A stretch of 57,496 nucleotides of DNA from Bacillota bacterium (GTDB lineage: Bacteria > Bacillota > Clostridia > Acetivibrionales > DSM-1351): contig JAEZKZ010000111.1 of the NCBI GenBank assembly GCA_023415305.1, positions 1 to 57,496 of the forward strand, written 5' to 3'. Below are positions 42,781 through 51,304 of the stretch, piece after piece (positions within the stretch are counted from its first letter, which is position 1; the number at the start of each line of letters is the position of its first letter). A program made the position numbers and the translations under genes. The notes below the pieces were generated by a model. That model was not told the DNA's origin. It saw nothing but the letters and a program-made list of their open reading frames with translations, and searched no databases.

Positions 42781-43044
42781 ATATAAGAATTGATTCTAAA
42801 TTTTTACCAAGGTAAGAGGCACAGCATCACTGCGCTAAGCAATTGATACTATGCCTCTTCAACTTTCATCCACTATGTAAGGAAGCTGACTTTGCTTCAA
42901 AACTACGGTTACTTTTCTATTAGTCGGCAACTGTACCATGCTTGCGATTATGCTCAGGGCTCACGCTTCTTACTTTCTATCAACTTCCAGCTTCCAACTT
43001 TCAACTTCCCACTTTCAACTTCCTACTTCTTACCTCTAGTAAAT
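42781..43044. repeat. Hairpin and polypyrimidine tract between pstA and pstS
   Basis: A 46-base imperfect palindrome (42814-42859, AAGAGGCA...TGCCTCTT) pairs fully only in minus-strand RNA, where two positions become G-U pairs. Farther right, 42966-43038 is a pyrimidine-rich run made of irregular copies of AACTTYCC. No gene is seen. It may be decayed mobile or simple-sequence DNA inserted into the pst operon. Confidence 0.55.
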
Positions 43045-43119
43045 GTTAAGCCTTCTTAATAACTAATTAACAATAGTTAACCTAAACCAAATATTCTCTT
43101 TAAAAACAGGTAATATAAT
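43045..43119 (+). promoter_or_regulatory. PhoP box array and promoter of pstS
   Basis: TTAAGC (43045), TTAATA (43056), TTAACA (43067) and TTAACC (43077) are spaced 11, 11 and 10 bases. The -10 box TATAAT is at 43114-43119, 37 bases from the last repeat, nearly the same geometry as for pstC. Confidence 0.75.
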
Positions 43120-43212
43120 GAAAATGTAGCAAATAGAAAATAATTGATAAAAATAATAGAATTCTATTTGCCTAGAAATAATAAAAATGATTAATAAATT
43201 GGAGGTTTCGAA

Positions 43213-44187
43213 ATGAAAAATTCTGCGATTTTAAAAAGAATAACATCCCTGGCTTTGGGGGTGGCATTAACAGTAACAATTACCGCATGCGGCAGCAATT
43301 CCGACATCGGAGCAGGAGAGAATACAACCGGTAAAACCGGCACAGCAAGCACTGGTGAAAAGCTGAGCGGAAAAATTGTAATAGATGGTTCAAGTACCGT
43401 TTATCCAATTACAATGGCGGTTGCAGAAGAGTTTAAAAATGAGCAACCCGACGTAGAAGTCTCAGTTGCAATGTCCGGAACCGGCGGAGGAATGAAAAAG
43501 TTTACTGTTGGAGAAATTGATATATGTGATGCATCGAGAACCATTAAGCAGGAGGAGATCGACAAGGCAAAAGCGAATGGAATTGAATATGTTGAAATTG
43601 AAGTAGCATATGATGGAATTTCAGTTGTGGTAAACAAGGATAATACATGGGCAGATTCAATTACTGTTGAAGAACTTAACAAGATTTGGGCCAAGAACAG
43701 TACCGTTAAGACCTGGAAAGATGTTAATTCTGCATGGCCTAATGAACCTATAAAACTTTACGGCCCCGGAACCGACTCTGGTACATTTGAATTCTTTACA
43801 GAAGCAATCAATAAAAAAGCAAAGGAAGCAAGAACTGATTTCACACCAAGCGAAGATGATAACGTATTGGTACAGGGTATTGCAGGTGATAAAAATGCAA
43901 TGGGTTACTTCGGATTTGCATATTACGAAGAAAATGCCGACAAACTAAGGGTTCTAAAAATCGATGCGGGAAAAGGGCCTGTTGAACCTACCTTTGATAC
44001 AATAAAGGATAAATCTTATGCTCCTCTTTCAAGACCGGTTTTTATATATGTAAATAAAGCGAAGCTGAATTTACCCCAAGTAAAGGCATTTGTTGAATTT
44101 TATCTGGATTCTGCAACCGACCTGACAAAGGAAGTTGGATATATTCCTTTGGAAAGCTATGATACCGAAAAAGCAAAAATAAAGTAA
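43213..44187 (+). CDS. pstS: Phosphate-binding lipoprotein PstS
   Basis: A 324-residue lipoprotein whose signal peptide ends TITAC. The mature domain carries the phosphate-site blocks DGSSTVYPIT, SGTGGGMKKFTVGEIDICDASR and GPGTDSGTFEFF. It delivers phosphate to PstCA. GGAGG precedes the ATG. Unlike most pst operons it is the last gene, downstream of the permeases, and has its own PhoP box and terminator. Confidence 0.96.
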   Translation: MKNSAILKRITSLALGVALTVTITACGSNSDIGAGENTTGKTGTASTGEKLSGKIVIDGSSTVYPITMAVAEEFKNEQPDVEVSVAMSGTGGGMKKFTVGEIDICDASRTIKQEEIDKAKANGIEYVEIEVAYDGISVVVNKDNTWADSITVEELNKIWAKNSTVKTWKDVNSAWPNEPIKLYGPGTDSGTFEFFTEAINKKAKEARTDFTPSEDDNVLVQGIAGDKNAMGYFGFAYYEENADKLRVLKIDAGKGPVEPTFDTIKDKSYAPLSRPVFIYVNKAKLNLPQVKAFVEFYLDSATDLTKEVGYIPLESYDTEKAKIK

Positions 44188-44205
44188 AAGCCTTCAGTTA
44201 TTCAG

Positions 44206-44256
44206 TCGTGGTACTTAAAAATGCTGTTAAGCAAAGGTACCACGATTTTTATTTTA
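44206..44256 (+). terminator. Terminator after pstS
   Basis: TCGTGGTAC (44206-44214) pairs with GTACCACGA (44237-44245) and is followed by TTTTTATTTT. The loop is large (22 bases). Confidence 0.75.
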
Positions 44257-44274
44257 AGTTTGGAGAAAATCAAA

Positions 44275-44924
44275 ATGATAATTAGAAAAGCCACAAATAA
44301 AATAATTATTAAAAAGAATACCCTAAGAGCGCAGCTATTGTTTGTAATGGTTACATTAACTCTTATACCTATATTTGCAATCGGTTCATCAACTTACATA
44401 ACAACATTGGGCAAGATAACCGATCTGTCGTTAAATTCACTTAAAGCCAGTTCTGTAAATACAAAAAATAGTATTGATGTAAAGATAAGCAGTATAGACA
44501 GTATAATTAAAGGTGTTTCTTCTCAGCCGGATTTTCTTGTGGCATTGGAAACTGTAAACAGTTCCAGGAAACTTGACACCGAGATTTACAGCAATATTCA
44601 ACTATCAATGAAAAATGCAGTTGAAGGTTCCGGAAAAATTATTAATAGCATGTACCTCTGTGACACCAGCGGCAGGATAATAGCATCCGGGTCAAAGAAT
44701 TACAGGCTTTTTAAAGATAAATATTTTTATGATAAAGAAATGTTTGAAAAGATCAGAAATCTAAAAAAAGATGAGGCTGCTGATGAATCGCAGCAGAATC
44801 AAGTCGGGTCCAAAGCTACACCGAAGAACAAAAGGCAGCTGTGGACAAGTTATATGAGGATTTCGAAAATTTTAACCATTTAGCCGACAAATTAAGAAAT
44901 TCTGTGGAAACATTTAAAATATGA
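44275..44924 (+). pseudogene. Decayed methyl-accepting chemotaxis protein
   Basis: An open frame of 202 codons begins with a cytoplasmic lysine-rich stretch, a membrane segment (LLFVMVTLTLIPIFAIGSS) and an extracellular sensor region typical of clostridial chemoreceptors, then stops at 44883. In another frame, from about 44795 to 44924, the sequence reads as a receptor C terminus (SYTEEQKAAVDKLYEDF, then HLADKLRNSVETFKI). The HAMP domain and the whole methylated and signalling region are missing. I read this as a large internal deletion plus frameshift. GGAG precedes the ATG at 44275. A short functional protein cannot be excluded. Confidence 0.75.
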
Positions 44925-44932
44925 ATACCTTC

Positions 44933-44969
44933 AAAAAACGCCTCGTTCCTTTAGGGGGAACGGGGCGTT
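44933..44969 (-). terminator. Terminator after cheW (minus strand)
   Basis: AACGCC-TCGTTCC pairs with GGAACGG-GGCGTT; read on the minus strand it ends in a run of T (44938-44933). It lies 18 bases beyond the cheW stop codon. Confidence 0.85.
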
Positions 44970-44986
44970 CAGACTCTACTTCTACT

Positions 44987-45403
44987 TTATTTTTCAAATA
45001 GCTTCTCGAGGTCAAGAATCAGGACGATTTTGCCGTCTCTCTCAACTACTCCGCTGAAGAACTTTCCTGAAAGACCTGAAATCAGATCTGGAGCAGGTTT
45101 TATACTGGAATCTTCAGCAGTGAATATTTCGAATACTTCGTCTACCAGAAGACCAACCATGGATTCGTGATTTAAAATAATAATACGGGTATTTTCGTCA
45201 AATTCAATTGGCTGATATCCGAATTTTTTTCTGAGGTTAAACACTGTGTGAACCTTACCTCTGAGGTTAATTAAACCTTCGATGTAAACAGGTGTATCAG
45301 GTACTTTATAGATATCGCTAACCTTTTCAATAATATTTACATGATTGATACTAATGGCAAAAACCTCATTATTAACTTTAAACAAAACCAATTGTGTTGA
45401 CAT
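44987..45403 (-). CDS. cheW: CheW-type chemotaxis coupling protein
   Basis: A 138-residue single-domain CheW protein that bridges chemoreceptors and CheA. The family features VNIIEKVSDIYKVPDTPVYIEGLINLRGKVHTVFNLRKKF and GLLVDEV are present. GGGGG precedes the ATG at a spacing of about 8. No other che genes are near, so it may act with the soluble hydrogenase-like receptor or the membrane receptors encoded elsewhere. The adjacent receptor gene on the other strand is broken. Confidence 0.92.
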   Translation of the reverse strand: MSTQLVLFKVNNEVFAISINHVNIIEKVSDIYKVPDTPVYIEGLINLRGKVHTVFNLRKKFGYQPIEFDENTRIIILNHESMVGLLVDEVFEIFTAEDSSIKPAPDLISGLSGKFFSGVVERDGKIVLILDLEKLFEK

Positions 45404-45435
45404 CAGTAATACCCCCTAGTCACCTTTTTAAATAC

Positions 45436-45464
45436 ATTATATCAGTTGAAGAAATATTCGGCAA
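45436..45464 (-). promoter_or_regulatory. Promoter of cheW
   Basis: On the minus strand TTGCCG (45464-45459) and TATAAT (45441-45436) are 17 bases apart, in the short gap after argJ. Confidence 0.6.
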
Positions 45465-45469
45465 TTATT

Positions 45470-46672
45470 TTAGCTTCTGTAACTGCCGTTAATTTTCACA
45501 TAATCATATGAAAAATCGCAGGTCCACATCCTGTCAGATACCTTACCCTTTTTTAGATTTATTTTTATTGTGAATTCTTTCTGCTTCAGTACCTGCTTTG
45601 CTGCTGCCTCATCAAAATCTACCGCAGTACCGTTTCTGCATACCAGTACATTTCCAATTTGGATGTCGGTGAGATTGGGATCAAAGGAGGCACCGGAATA
45701 TCCAACCGCCGTAATTATCCTGCCCCAGTTGGCATCTTCACCGAAAATAGCTGTTTTTACCAGAGGAGATTTTGCTACAGAACAAATCACTTTATAGGCA
45801 TCCTCCTCATCAGCAGCACCATCAACCATAATTTCTACAAGTTTTGTGGCCCCTTCTCCGTCTTTGGCTATAAGTCTTGCAAGGTAAGTACATACAAACA
45901 TCATAGCATCAACAAACTTTGAATATTCATAGTCATCCTTAACAATGGCGTCGTTATCAGCAAACCCATTAGCCAGAACAAAAACAGAATCGCATACGCT
46001 TGTATCACCATCAACAGATACCCTGTTAAACGTAGACTTGACACAGGCTTTTAATGCTTTATCCAACAGACTTCTGGAGATATTTGCATCAGTAGTTATT
46101 ATACCTATCATTGTTGCCATGTTCGGATGAATCATTCCGGAGCCTTTAGCCATCCCGCCGATTCTAACGGTTTCTCCCTGAATTTCTATTTCAACTGCGA
46201 TTTCTTTCTTTAATAAATCTGTTGTCATAATTGCTTCTTCAGCATCTGAGCTGCCATCCTTACTTAAAGTATTAACAGCAGATCTGATTCCCGACCTGAC
46301 AGAAGGCATAATTAATTTTGTACCTATAACTCCTGTTGAGTTAACCAGAATGTCTTCGGGTTCACAATGCAGCAATTCGGCAGTAAGAGCAGTCATGTCC
46401 TTGGCATCCTTATAGCCCGCTTCGCCAACGCAGGCATTGGCGTTACCGCTATTAATTACAATGGCTCTTGCGATTCCGTTTTTTATGTGCTCCATTGACA
46501 GCTGAAGAGAGTGCCCTTTAACAACATTGGTAGTAAATACTCCTGAAGCAACCGCATTATCTTCAGAGCAGACAATGGCGAGATCTTTCTTATTATTTTT
46601 CTTGATTCCACAAGCTACACCGGCAGCTGTAAATCCTTTGGGAGCCGTTACTCCGCCTTCAATAACATTCAT
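45470..46672 (-). CDS. argJ: Bifunctional ornithine acetyltransferase/N-acetylglutamate synthase
   Basis: A 400-residue enzyme that moves the acetyl group from N-acetylornithine to glutamate in arginine synthesis and may also use acetyl-CoA. The self-cleavage site is HPNMA-TMIG, between A186 and T187, giving alpha and beta chains; T187 is the nucleophile. ATG at 46672 is preceded by GGAGA at a spacing of 5; an upstream in-frame ATG at 46693 has no such site. The rest of the arginine pathway is absent from the window, so the gene is isolated. Confidence 0.94.
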   Translation of the reverse strand: MNVIEGGVTAPKGFTAAGVACGIKKNNKKDLAIVCSEDNAVASGVFTTNVVKGHSLQLSMEHIKNGIARAIVINSGNANACVGEAGYKDAKDMTALTAELLHCEPEDILVNSTGVIGTKLIMPSVRSGIRSAVNTLSKDGSSDAEEAIMTTDLLKKEIAVEIEIQGETVRIGGMAKGSGMIHPNMATMIGIITTDANISRSLLDKALKACVKSTFNRVSVDGDTSVCDSVFVLANGFADNDAIVKDDYEYSKFVDAMMFVCTYLARLIAKDGEGATKLVEIMVDGAADEEDAYKVICSVAKSPLVKTAIFGEDANWGRIITAVGYSGASFDPNLTDIQIGNVLVCRNGTAVDFDEAAAKQVLKQKEFTIKINLKKGKVSDRMWTCDFSYDYVKINGSYRS

Positions 46673-46822
46673 ATTTATCTCCGTTTCCGGCATGGGTGGG
46701 ATAAATCTTAATTCACTGCCCGTGCCAATTTAATTAACAATATAACGAATTGATAAAACCTACGCGTTATAAGAAACTCACAAAGTAGCTGTAATACTTT
46801 ATCAAACCACATTTGAAAAGCT

Positions 46823-46865
46823 TTCATTTGTAAGTAATTATACATAAATATGACAAATGAATCAA
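46823..46865 (-). promoter_or_regulatory. Promoter and inverted-repeat operator candidate of argJ
   Basis: On the minus strand TTGATT (46865-46860) and TATAAT (46842-46837) are 17 bases apart. A perfect 9-base inverted repeat, TTCATTTGT (46823-46831) and ACAAATGAA (46853-46861), brackets the -10 box with its half-sites 30 bases apart. It could bind an arginine repressor or another dimer, but it does not match a classical ARG box closely. Confidence 0.55.
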
Positions 46866-46974
46866 TTAAAATTAGCATGTTCATAATTTAGAGCATATAT
46901 TCAATTAAAAATAAATACCGGCCTGTAAACCCTCTCAGTTAAAATAAATAGAGGCTCAAGCAAAACTCCTCGAA

Positions 46975-47003
46975 TTGACGAGAGTAGGCTTGTATTGTAT
47001 ACT
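46975..47003 (+). promoter_or_regulatory. Promoter of the gph-type gene
   Basis: TTGACG (46975-46980) and TATACT (46998-47003) are 17 bases apart. Just upstream lies a small CTCG/CGAG hairpin and a CCTCT/AGAGG pair with no clear role. Confidence 0.7.
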
Positions 47004-47061
47004 TGTGGTTGTTTAAGGCTAATGTATTTGTGCATGCAAAACGTGGGGAAGGAGGGCTTTT

Positions 47062-47715
47062 ATGGATTTCAAGGCAGTAATATTTGATTTGGATGGAACA
47101 CTAATTAACTCTTTAGAGGATTTGGGAGACAGCGCCAATGAAGCACTGAATAAATTCGGTTACAGCAGTCATCCGACAGCCGCATATAAAAAATTTATCG
47201 GTAATGGTGTAAGACAGCTGATCAAGAGTGCAGCTCCAGCAGGAACGCCTGACTCGGTGCTTGAAAGAATACTGGCTGAATACAGAATCATTTATAATAA
47301 AAACTACATCAATAAAACTAGACCTTATGATAATACGGTAATAATGCTGAGCAGTCTTAGGGAGCTGGGTGTTAAGATGGGGGTTTGTTCCAATAAACCT
47401 CAAAAGCCCACAATTGAAATAGTAGAAAAGATTCTCGGAGCCGATTACTTCGAGGTGGTGTTTGGTGAAAGGGAAGGAATACCAAGAAAACCTGATCCGG
47501 CAGCATTGCTTGAAGCAGCCGATGTAATGGGAATTAACCCGCAAAAGGTAATATATCTTGGTGATTCAGGCGGAGATATGGAAGCTGCAAGAAATGCAGG
47601 AATGTATGCTGCCGGAGCATTATGGGGCTTCCGAAGCAGGGAAGAACTGGAGGAATATGGTGCTCAGATTTTACTTTCCAAACCTTTGGACCTGGTTGAT
47701 TTTATCCGGCGGTAA
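47062..47715 (+). CDS. gph: HAD-superfamily phosphoglycolate phosphatase-like hydrolase
   Basis: A 217-residue HAD hydrolase of subfamily IA. Motif I is DLDGT (residues 9-13, D9 the nucleophile), motif II is in VCSNKP, the lysine is in PRKPDP and motif III is YLGDSGGDME. A helical cap (about 16-80) marks the Gph/PGP group. Typical substrates are 2-phosphoglycolate or other small phosphates; the exact substrate cannot be read from sequence. AAGGAGGG precedes the ATG. It has its own promoter and is followed by the alaS promoter. Confidence 0.85.
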   Translation: MDFKAVIFDLDGTLINSLEDLGDSANEALNKFGYSSHPTAAYKKFIGNGVRQLIKSAAPAGTPDSVLERILAEYRIIYNKNYINKTRPYDNTVIMLSSLRELGVKMGVCSNKPQKPTIEIVEKILGADYFEVVFGEREGIPRKPDPAALLEAADVMGINPQKVIYLGDSGGDMEAARNAGMYAAGALWGFRSREELEEYGAQILLSKPLDLVDFIRR

Positions 47716-47841
47716 AGAATGCCTCACAGGTAGTCTAGTCGACAGCCGGAACGGCTATAATTAGAATAGAAGTTTCTTAATGAATGCCCAGCTGCTGGTA
47801 AACAGCCAGAATATACAGTGCTGATATTATCTAAATGACCC

Positions 47842-47871
47842 TTGACATGATATTACAGGATTGTATATAAT
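47842..47871 (+). promoter_or_regulatory. Promoter of the alaS T-box transcript
   Basis: Perfect TTGACA (47842-47847) and perfect TATAAT (47866-47871) are separated by 18 bases. Transcription would start near 47878, at the 5' end of the T-box leader. Confidence 0.85.
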
Positions 47872-47877
47872 TTTTTT

Positions 47878-48092
47878 GTGAATGGCAATGAAGGAAAGAA
47901 GTAGCGCTATACTTGTGGTTTTAGAGAGAGAGCGGCTGGTGGGAGCTCTTACCGGGTATTTTGTGAAGCAGTTCCTGAGCTGTCTGTCGGTTAAAAGACA
48001 GGACGTATAAACGGCGTTAACGTTTATCCAAGAGCCCCGTATCAGGGGAATTAGGGTGGTACCGCGTGAGACTGTCTCTCGTCCCTTTTAAA
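47878..48092 (+). ncRNA. T-box riboswitch of alaS
   Basis: The leader has a long Stem I region (about 47885-47990) and the invariant T-box sequence AGGGTGGTACCGCG at 48053-48066. The bulge TGGT would pair with the ACCA end of uncharged tRNA; its last base calls for discriminator A, as in alanine tRNA. A terminator-type hairpin GAGA-CTG-TCTC followed by GTCCCTTTT closes the element. Low levels of charged tRNA-Ala would let transcription continue into alaS, whose start lies a further 510 bases away. Confidence 0.93.
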
Positions 48093-48240
48093 TCAATTAC
48101 TATATACCTATATAGCAATTGTCTGGGATGGGGGATTTTTTATTGTATAGGATTATAAGTTTGTCGCTGATTTTCAGTGGAATGGAGTTTAGCGTGAAAA
48201 ATACATTCGGTAAGTCATCGTGCTTTTCACGCAGCGAAAA
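48093..48240 (+). other. Hairpin-rich spacer between the T-box and the leader repeats
   Basis: CAATTACTATATA pairs with TATATAGCAATTG (about 48095-48122) with one mismatch, and GTGAAAA (about 48194) pairs with TTTTCAC farther on (about 48222-48231). No credible reading frame is present. This joins the T-box to the tandem repeats. Confidence 0.45.
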
Positions 48241-48315
48241 GCCACTACGTGTCTTTTCATTACAATTTGTGTACGCGTTATGCGCGTATAAAAGCCACCT
48301 TCGGTGGCTTGGGAG
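48241..48315 (+). repeat. Structured leader repeat, partial copy C', before alaS
   Basis: The 3' half of the element recurs here in diverged form: TTTTCATTACAATTTGTG as the linker, then TACGCG/CGCGTA, AAGCCACC-TTC-GGTGGCTT and GGGAG. It abuts full copy C, so alaS has a tandem pair. Both hairpins keep pairing though their bases differ from other copies. Confidence 0.7.
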
Positions 48316-48601
48316 ATTAGCTTGAAAGACTTCGCTAATGCTTGTCTTCCAAACTAACCTATGAATTTATGGCCGCGCGACATATTCAAAGTATCTATAG
48401 TACTTGATTGAAGTAATGAGTTTGAGCGAATACCCAAGTCTTTGCAATACCAAAGACTTAGTATTGCAAAGACTTGGAAAATGCGCATGGCCAATTAACC
48501 TCCTTTATTCGCCTTATAGCGGATATGGGAGTAGACAAATTTCATTACATTTTGTGGCCGCTATGCGGCTCAAAGCCACTAAAGTGGCTTAGGAGGTTAA
48601 T
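48316..48601 (+). repeat. Structured leader repeat, copy C, before alaS
   Basis: The order is the same as in copies B and D: a TTAGCTTGAAAGAC...GTCTTCCAAACTAACC hairpin; TGGCCGCGC pairing with GCGCATGGCCA around a long CCAAGTCTTTGCAATA/TATTGCAAAGACTTGG stem; ATTAACCTCC; TATTCGC/GCGGATA; the conserved linker; GCCGC-TAT-GCGGC; AGCCAC-TAAA-GTGGCT; then AGGAGGTTAAT directly before the alaS ATG. Confidence 0.85.
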
Positions 48602-51241
48602 ATGCAGAAATTAGGATTAAATGAGCTTAGAGAACGTTATCTTAGCTTTTTTGAAAGCAAGGGCCATTTAAGAATGGCAAGCGCACCTTTAGTACCCAAA
48701 AATGACCCGAGCCTTTTGCTTATCAACTCAGGTATGGCTCCGTTAAAACCGTATTTTACAGGCCAGGAAGAACCGCCTAGTAAAAGGGTTACTACCTGTC
48801 AGAAATGCATTAGAACACCTGATATAGAAAATGTAGGCAAAACAGCCCGCCACGGTACTTATTTTGAGATGCTCGGTAACTTTTCCTTTGGGGACTATTT
48901 CAAAAAGGAAGCTATTCCATGGGCATGGGAATTCTGTACTCAGGATCTGAAAATGCCTGTTGACAAGCTTTGGGTTACAATTTACGAAGATGATGACGAG
49001 GCCTTCGAGATCTGGAATAAGGATATCGGTCTGCCTCCTGAAAGAATAGTAAGAATGGGAAAGAAGGATAATTTCTGGGAGCATGGAACAGGTCCTTGCG
49101 GTCCCTGTTCGGAAATATATTTTGACAGAGGTCCTGAAAAAGGCTGCGGCAGCCCGGATTGTAAAGTAGGCTGTGAATGTGACCGCTATGTTGAGTTCTG
49201 GAATAATGTTTTCACACAGTTTAACAAAGACGAGCAGGGTAACTATACACGACTGTCACACCCGAATATTGATACAGGTATGGGTCTGGAAAGATTGGCT
49301 TGTATTTCTCAGGGTGTAGACAACCTTTTTGAAGTTGACACCGTTCTTAACATATTAAACTACATTTGTAAAATCGCCGGGGTGGAGTATAAAAAGTCTG
49401 AAAAAACAGATGTCTCAATACGTGTAATAACTGACCATATCAGAAGCACAACAATGATGGTTTGTGACGGAGTGCTTCCTTCAAATGAAGGTAGAGGCTA
49501 TGTTCTTAGAAGACTTCTGAGAAGGGCAGCACGGCACGGCAGACTTCTTGGTATTAACAAGCCCTTCCTCTATGATGTTGCCATGGTTGTAATAAACGAG
49601 TCCAAAGAGGCATACCCGGAACTTGCAGAAAAAGCTGATTACATTAAAAAAGTAATAAAAATTGAAGAGGAACGTTTTGAAGCAACAGTTGATCAGGGAA
49701 TAGTTATACTCAATGAGTTTATTTCTGAAATCAAAGAGAAGAAGCAGACGGTTCTTCCGGGTGATATGGTATTTAAGCTCCATGATACCTATGGTTTTCC
49801 TCTTGATCTTACAAGGGAAATAGCTGAGGAAAATGGCCTTGGAATAGATGAGGACGGCTTCAAAAAGGAAATGGATGCTCAGAAGAAAAAGGCAAGAGAT
49901 GCTCATAACAGTAAGGATACATCTGCCTGGGCCGACAGCGTTTTCGACAAGCTGGACAAGAGCTTTAAAACTACCTTCACCGGCTATGAGGAAACCTTAG
50001 TTGATGCTAAAATTCTCTACATTGTAAAGGACGGTGAAATCTCAGATACAGCTCAGGAAGGTGACGAGGTTACTGTAATACTTGATAAGACCTCCTTCTA
50101 TGCAGAGAGCGGCGGACAGGTTGGGGATACCGGTATAATATCAACCAAGAATGGTACGGTTCGAATAAATAACTGTACTAAAACTGCTGATGGAAAGTAC
50201 CTGCACTCAGGTATTGTTGAAAGCGGTTTGATTGAAACAGGTAATCTGTGCAAAGCTGAAATAGATACCAAGAGAAGGATGGCCATATGCAGAAATCATA
50301 CTACTACCCACCTTTTGCATAAGGCATTGAGAACTGTACTCGGAGATCATGTCCATCAGGCAGGTTCACTTGTTGAACCCAATAAGCTCAGATTTGACTT
50401 CAGCCATTTCTCAGCCATGACAGCCGATGAGTTAAAGAAGGTTGAGGATTTGACAAATCAGGCCATACTTGAGAGTATGGAGGTTGATGTCAGTGAAATG
50501 CCAATTGATGAAGCCAAGAAGCTTGGAGCAATGGCTTTGTTTGGTGAGAAATACGGGAACACTGTTAGAGTGGTAAAAGTTGAAGATTACAGTATAGAAT
50601 TCTGCGGAGGCACCCACTTGAAGAATACTGCCCAGGCAGGATTGGTTAAGATATTGGGTGAAAGCGGTGTAGCTGCCGGTGTAAGAAGATTGGAAGCCCT
50701 GACAGGTGAAGCAGCTATACAGTACTATGCAGAGAAGGAAAGTATGCTAAACGAGGTTTCACAAGCTCTTAAGGCTTCACCACAGGATAGCCTTAAGAAG
50801 GTTGAAGCTCTAGGACAGGATCTAAAGAATGCAGAAAAGGAAATCGAACAGCTCCGAAATAAGCTTGTCAGCGGTGAAGCTGATGATATTCTTTCAAAAG
50901 CTGTAGAAGTCAAGGGTGTAAAAGTTGTAACCGCACGTTTTGATACCCTTGATATTGACGGACTCAGAAATACCGGAGACATGCTAAAAAATAAACTTGA
51001 ATCAGGAGTAGTAGTACTGGGTTCCAGCTATGGTGACAAGGTAACCTTTATAGTCACAGCTACAAAAGATCTGTTGGCAAAGGGAGTTCATTCCGGAAAT
51101 ATTATAAAGGAAGTTGCAAAAGTGGCCGGCGGCGGCGGTGGCGGGCGTCCTGACATGGCTCAGGCTGGCGGCAAGGATGCAGCTAAGATAAATGATGCTT
51201 TAAAGGCTGCAATTCCTGTGATAGAGGGACAAGTAAAATAA
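48602..51241 (+). CDS. alaS: Alanyl-tRNA synthetase
   Basis: An 879-residue class II synthetase. The N-terminal catalytic core begins with NELRERYLSFFESKGH and includes GMAPLKPYF and TGMGLERL; the editing domain has the HxxxH zinc site (NHTTTHLLHKAL) and CGGTHL; the C-terminal region ends with a glycine-rich GGGGGRPDMAQAGG, which belongs to the C-Ala (DHHA1) domain. The length is standard. The ATG at 48602 directly follows the repeat element's AGGAGG. Expression is likely governed first by the T-box and then by the repeat at the level of translation. Confidence 0.98.
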   Translation: MQKLGLNELRERYLSFFESKGHLRMASAPLVPKNDPSLLLINSGMAPLKPYFTGQEEPPSKRVTTCQKCIRTPDIENVGKTARHGTYFEMLGNFSFGDYFKKEAIPWAWEFCTQDLKMPVDKLWVTIYEDDDEAFEIWNKDIGLPPERIVRMGKKDNFWEHGTGPCGPCSEIYFDRGPEKGCGSPDCKVGCECDRYVEFWNNVFTQFNKDEQGNYTRLSHPNIDTGMGLERLACISQGVDNLFEVDTVLNILNYICKIAGVEYKKSEKTDVSIRVITDHIRSTTMMVCDGVLPSNEGRGYVLRRLLRRAARHGRLLGINKPFLYDVAMVVINESKEAYPELAEKADYIKKVIKIEEERFEATVDQGIVILNEFISEIKEKKQTVLPGDMVFKLHDTYGFPLDLTREIAEENGLGIDEDGFKKEMDAQKKKARDAHNSKDTSAWADSVFDKLDKSFKTTFTGYEETLVDAKILYIVKDGEISDTAQEGDEVTVILDKTSFYAESGGQVGDTGIISTKNGTVRINNCTKTADGKYLHSGIVESGLIETGNLCKAEIDTKRRMAICRNHTTTHLLHKALRTVLGDHVHQAGSLVEPNKLRFDFSHFSAMTADELKKVEDLTNQAILESMEVDVSEMPIDEAKKLGAMALFGEKYGNTVRVVKVEDYSIEFCGGTHLKNTAQAGLVKILGESGVAAGVRRLEALTGEAAIQYYAEKESMLNEVSQALKASPQDSLKKVEALGQDLKNAEKEIEQLRNKLVSGEADDILSKAVEVKGVKVVTARFDTLDIDGLRNTGDMLKNKLESGVVVLGSSYGDKVTFIVTATKDLLAKGVHSGNIIKEVAKVAGGGGGGRPDMAQAGGKDAAKINDALKAAIPVIEGQVK

Positions 51242-51304
51242 TAAATATAGTTTTATCAGAGCAGTTTGAGCAGGAGCATTTCAAGTGCTGAAGCTGCTTC
51301 TAAA

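Noticed and set aside
46921..47003. Riboswitch before the gph-type gene
   Set aside because: The small CTCG/CGAG hairpin overlaps a good -35/-10 promoter and would not be transcribed from it; no known aptamer core is present.
48119..48325. 69-codon reading frame between the T-box and alaS
   Set aside because: It has no family resemblance, runs through hairpins and the repeat copy C', and its composition is that of a structured leader.
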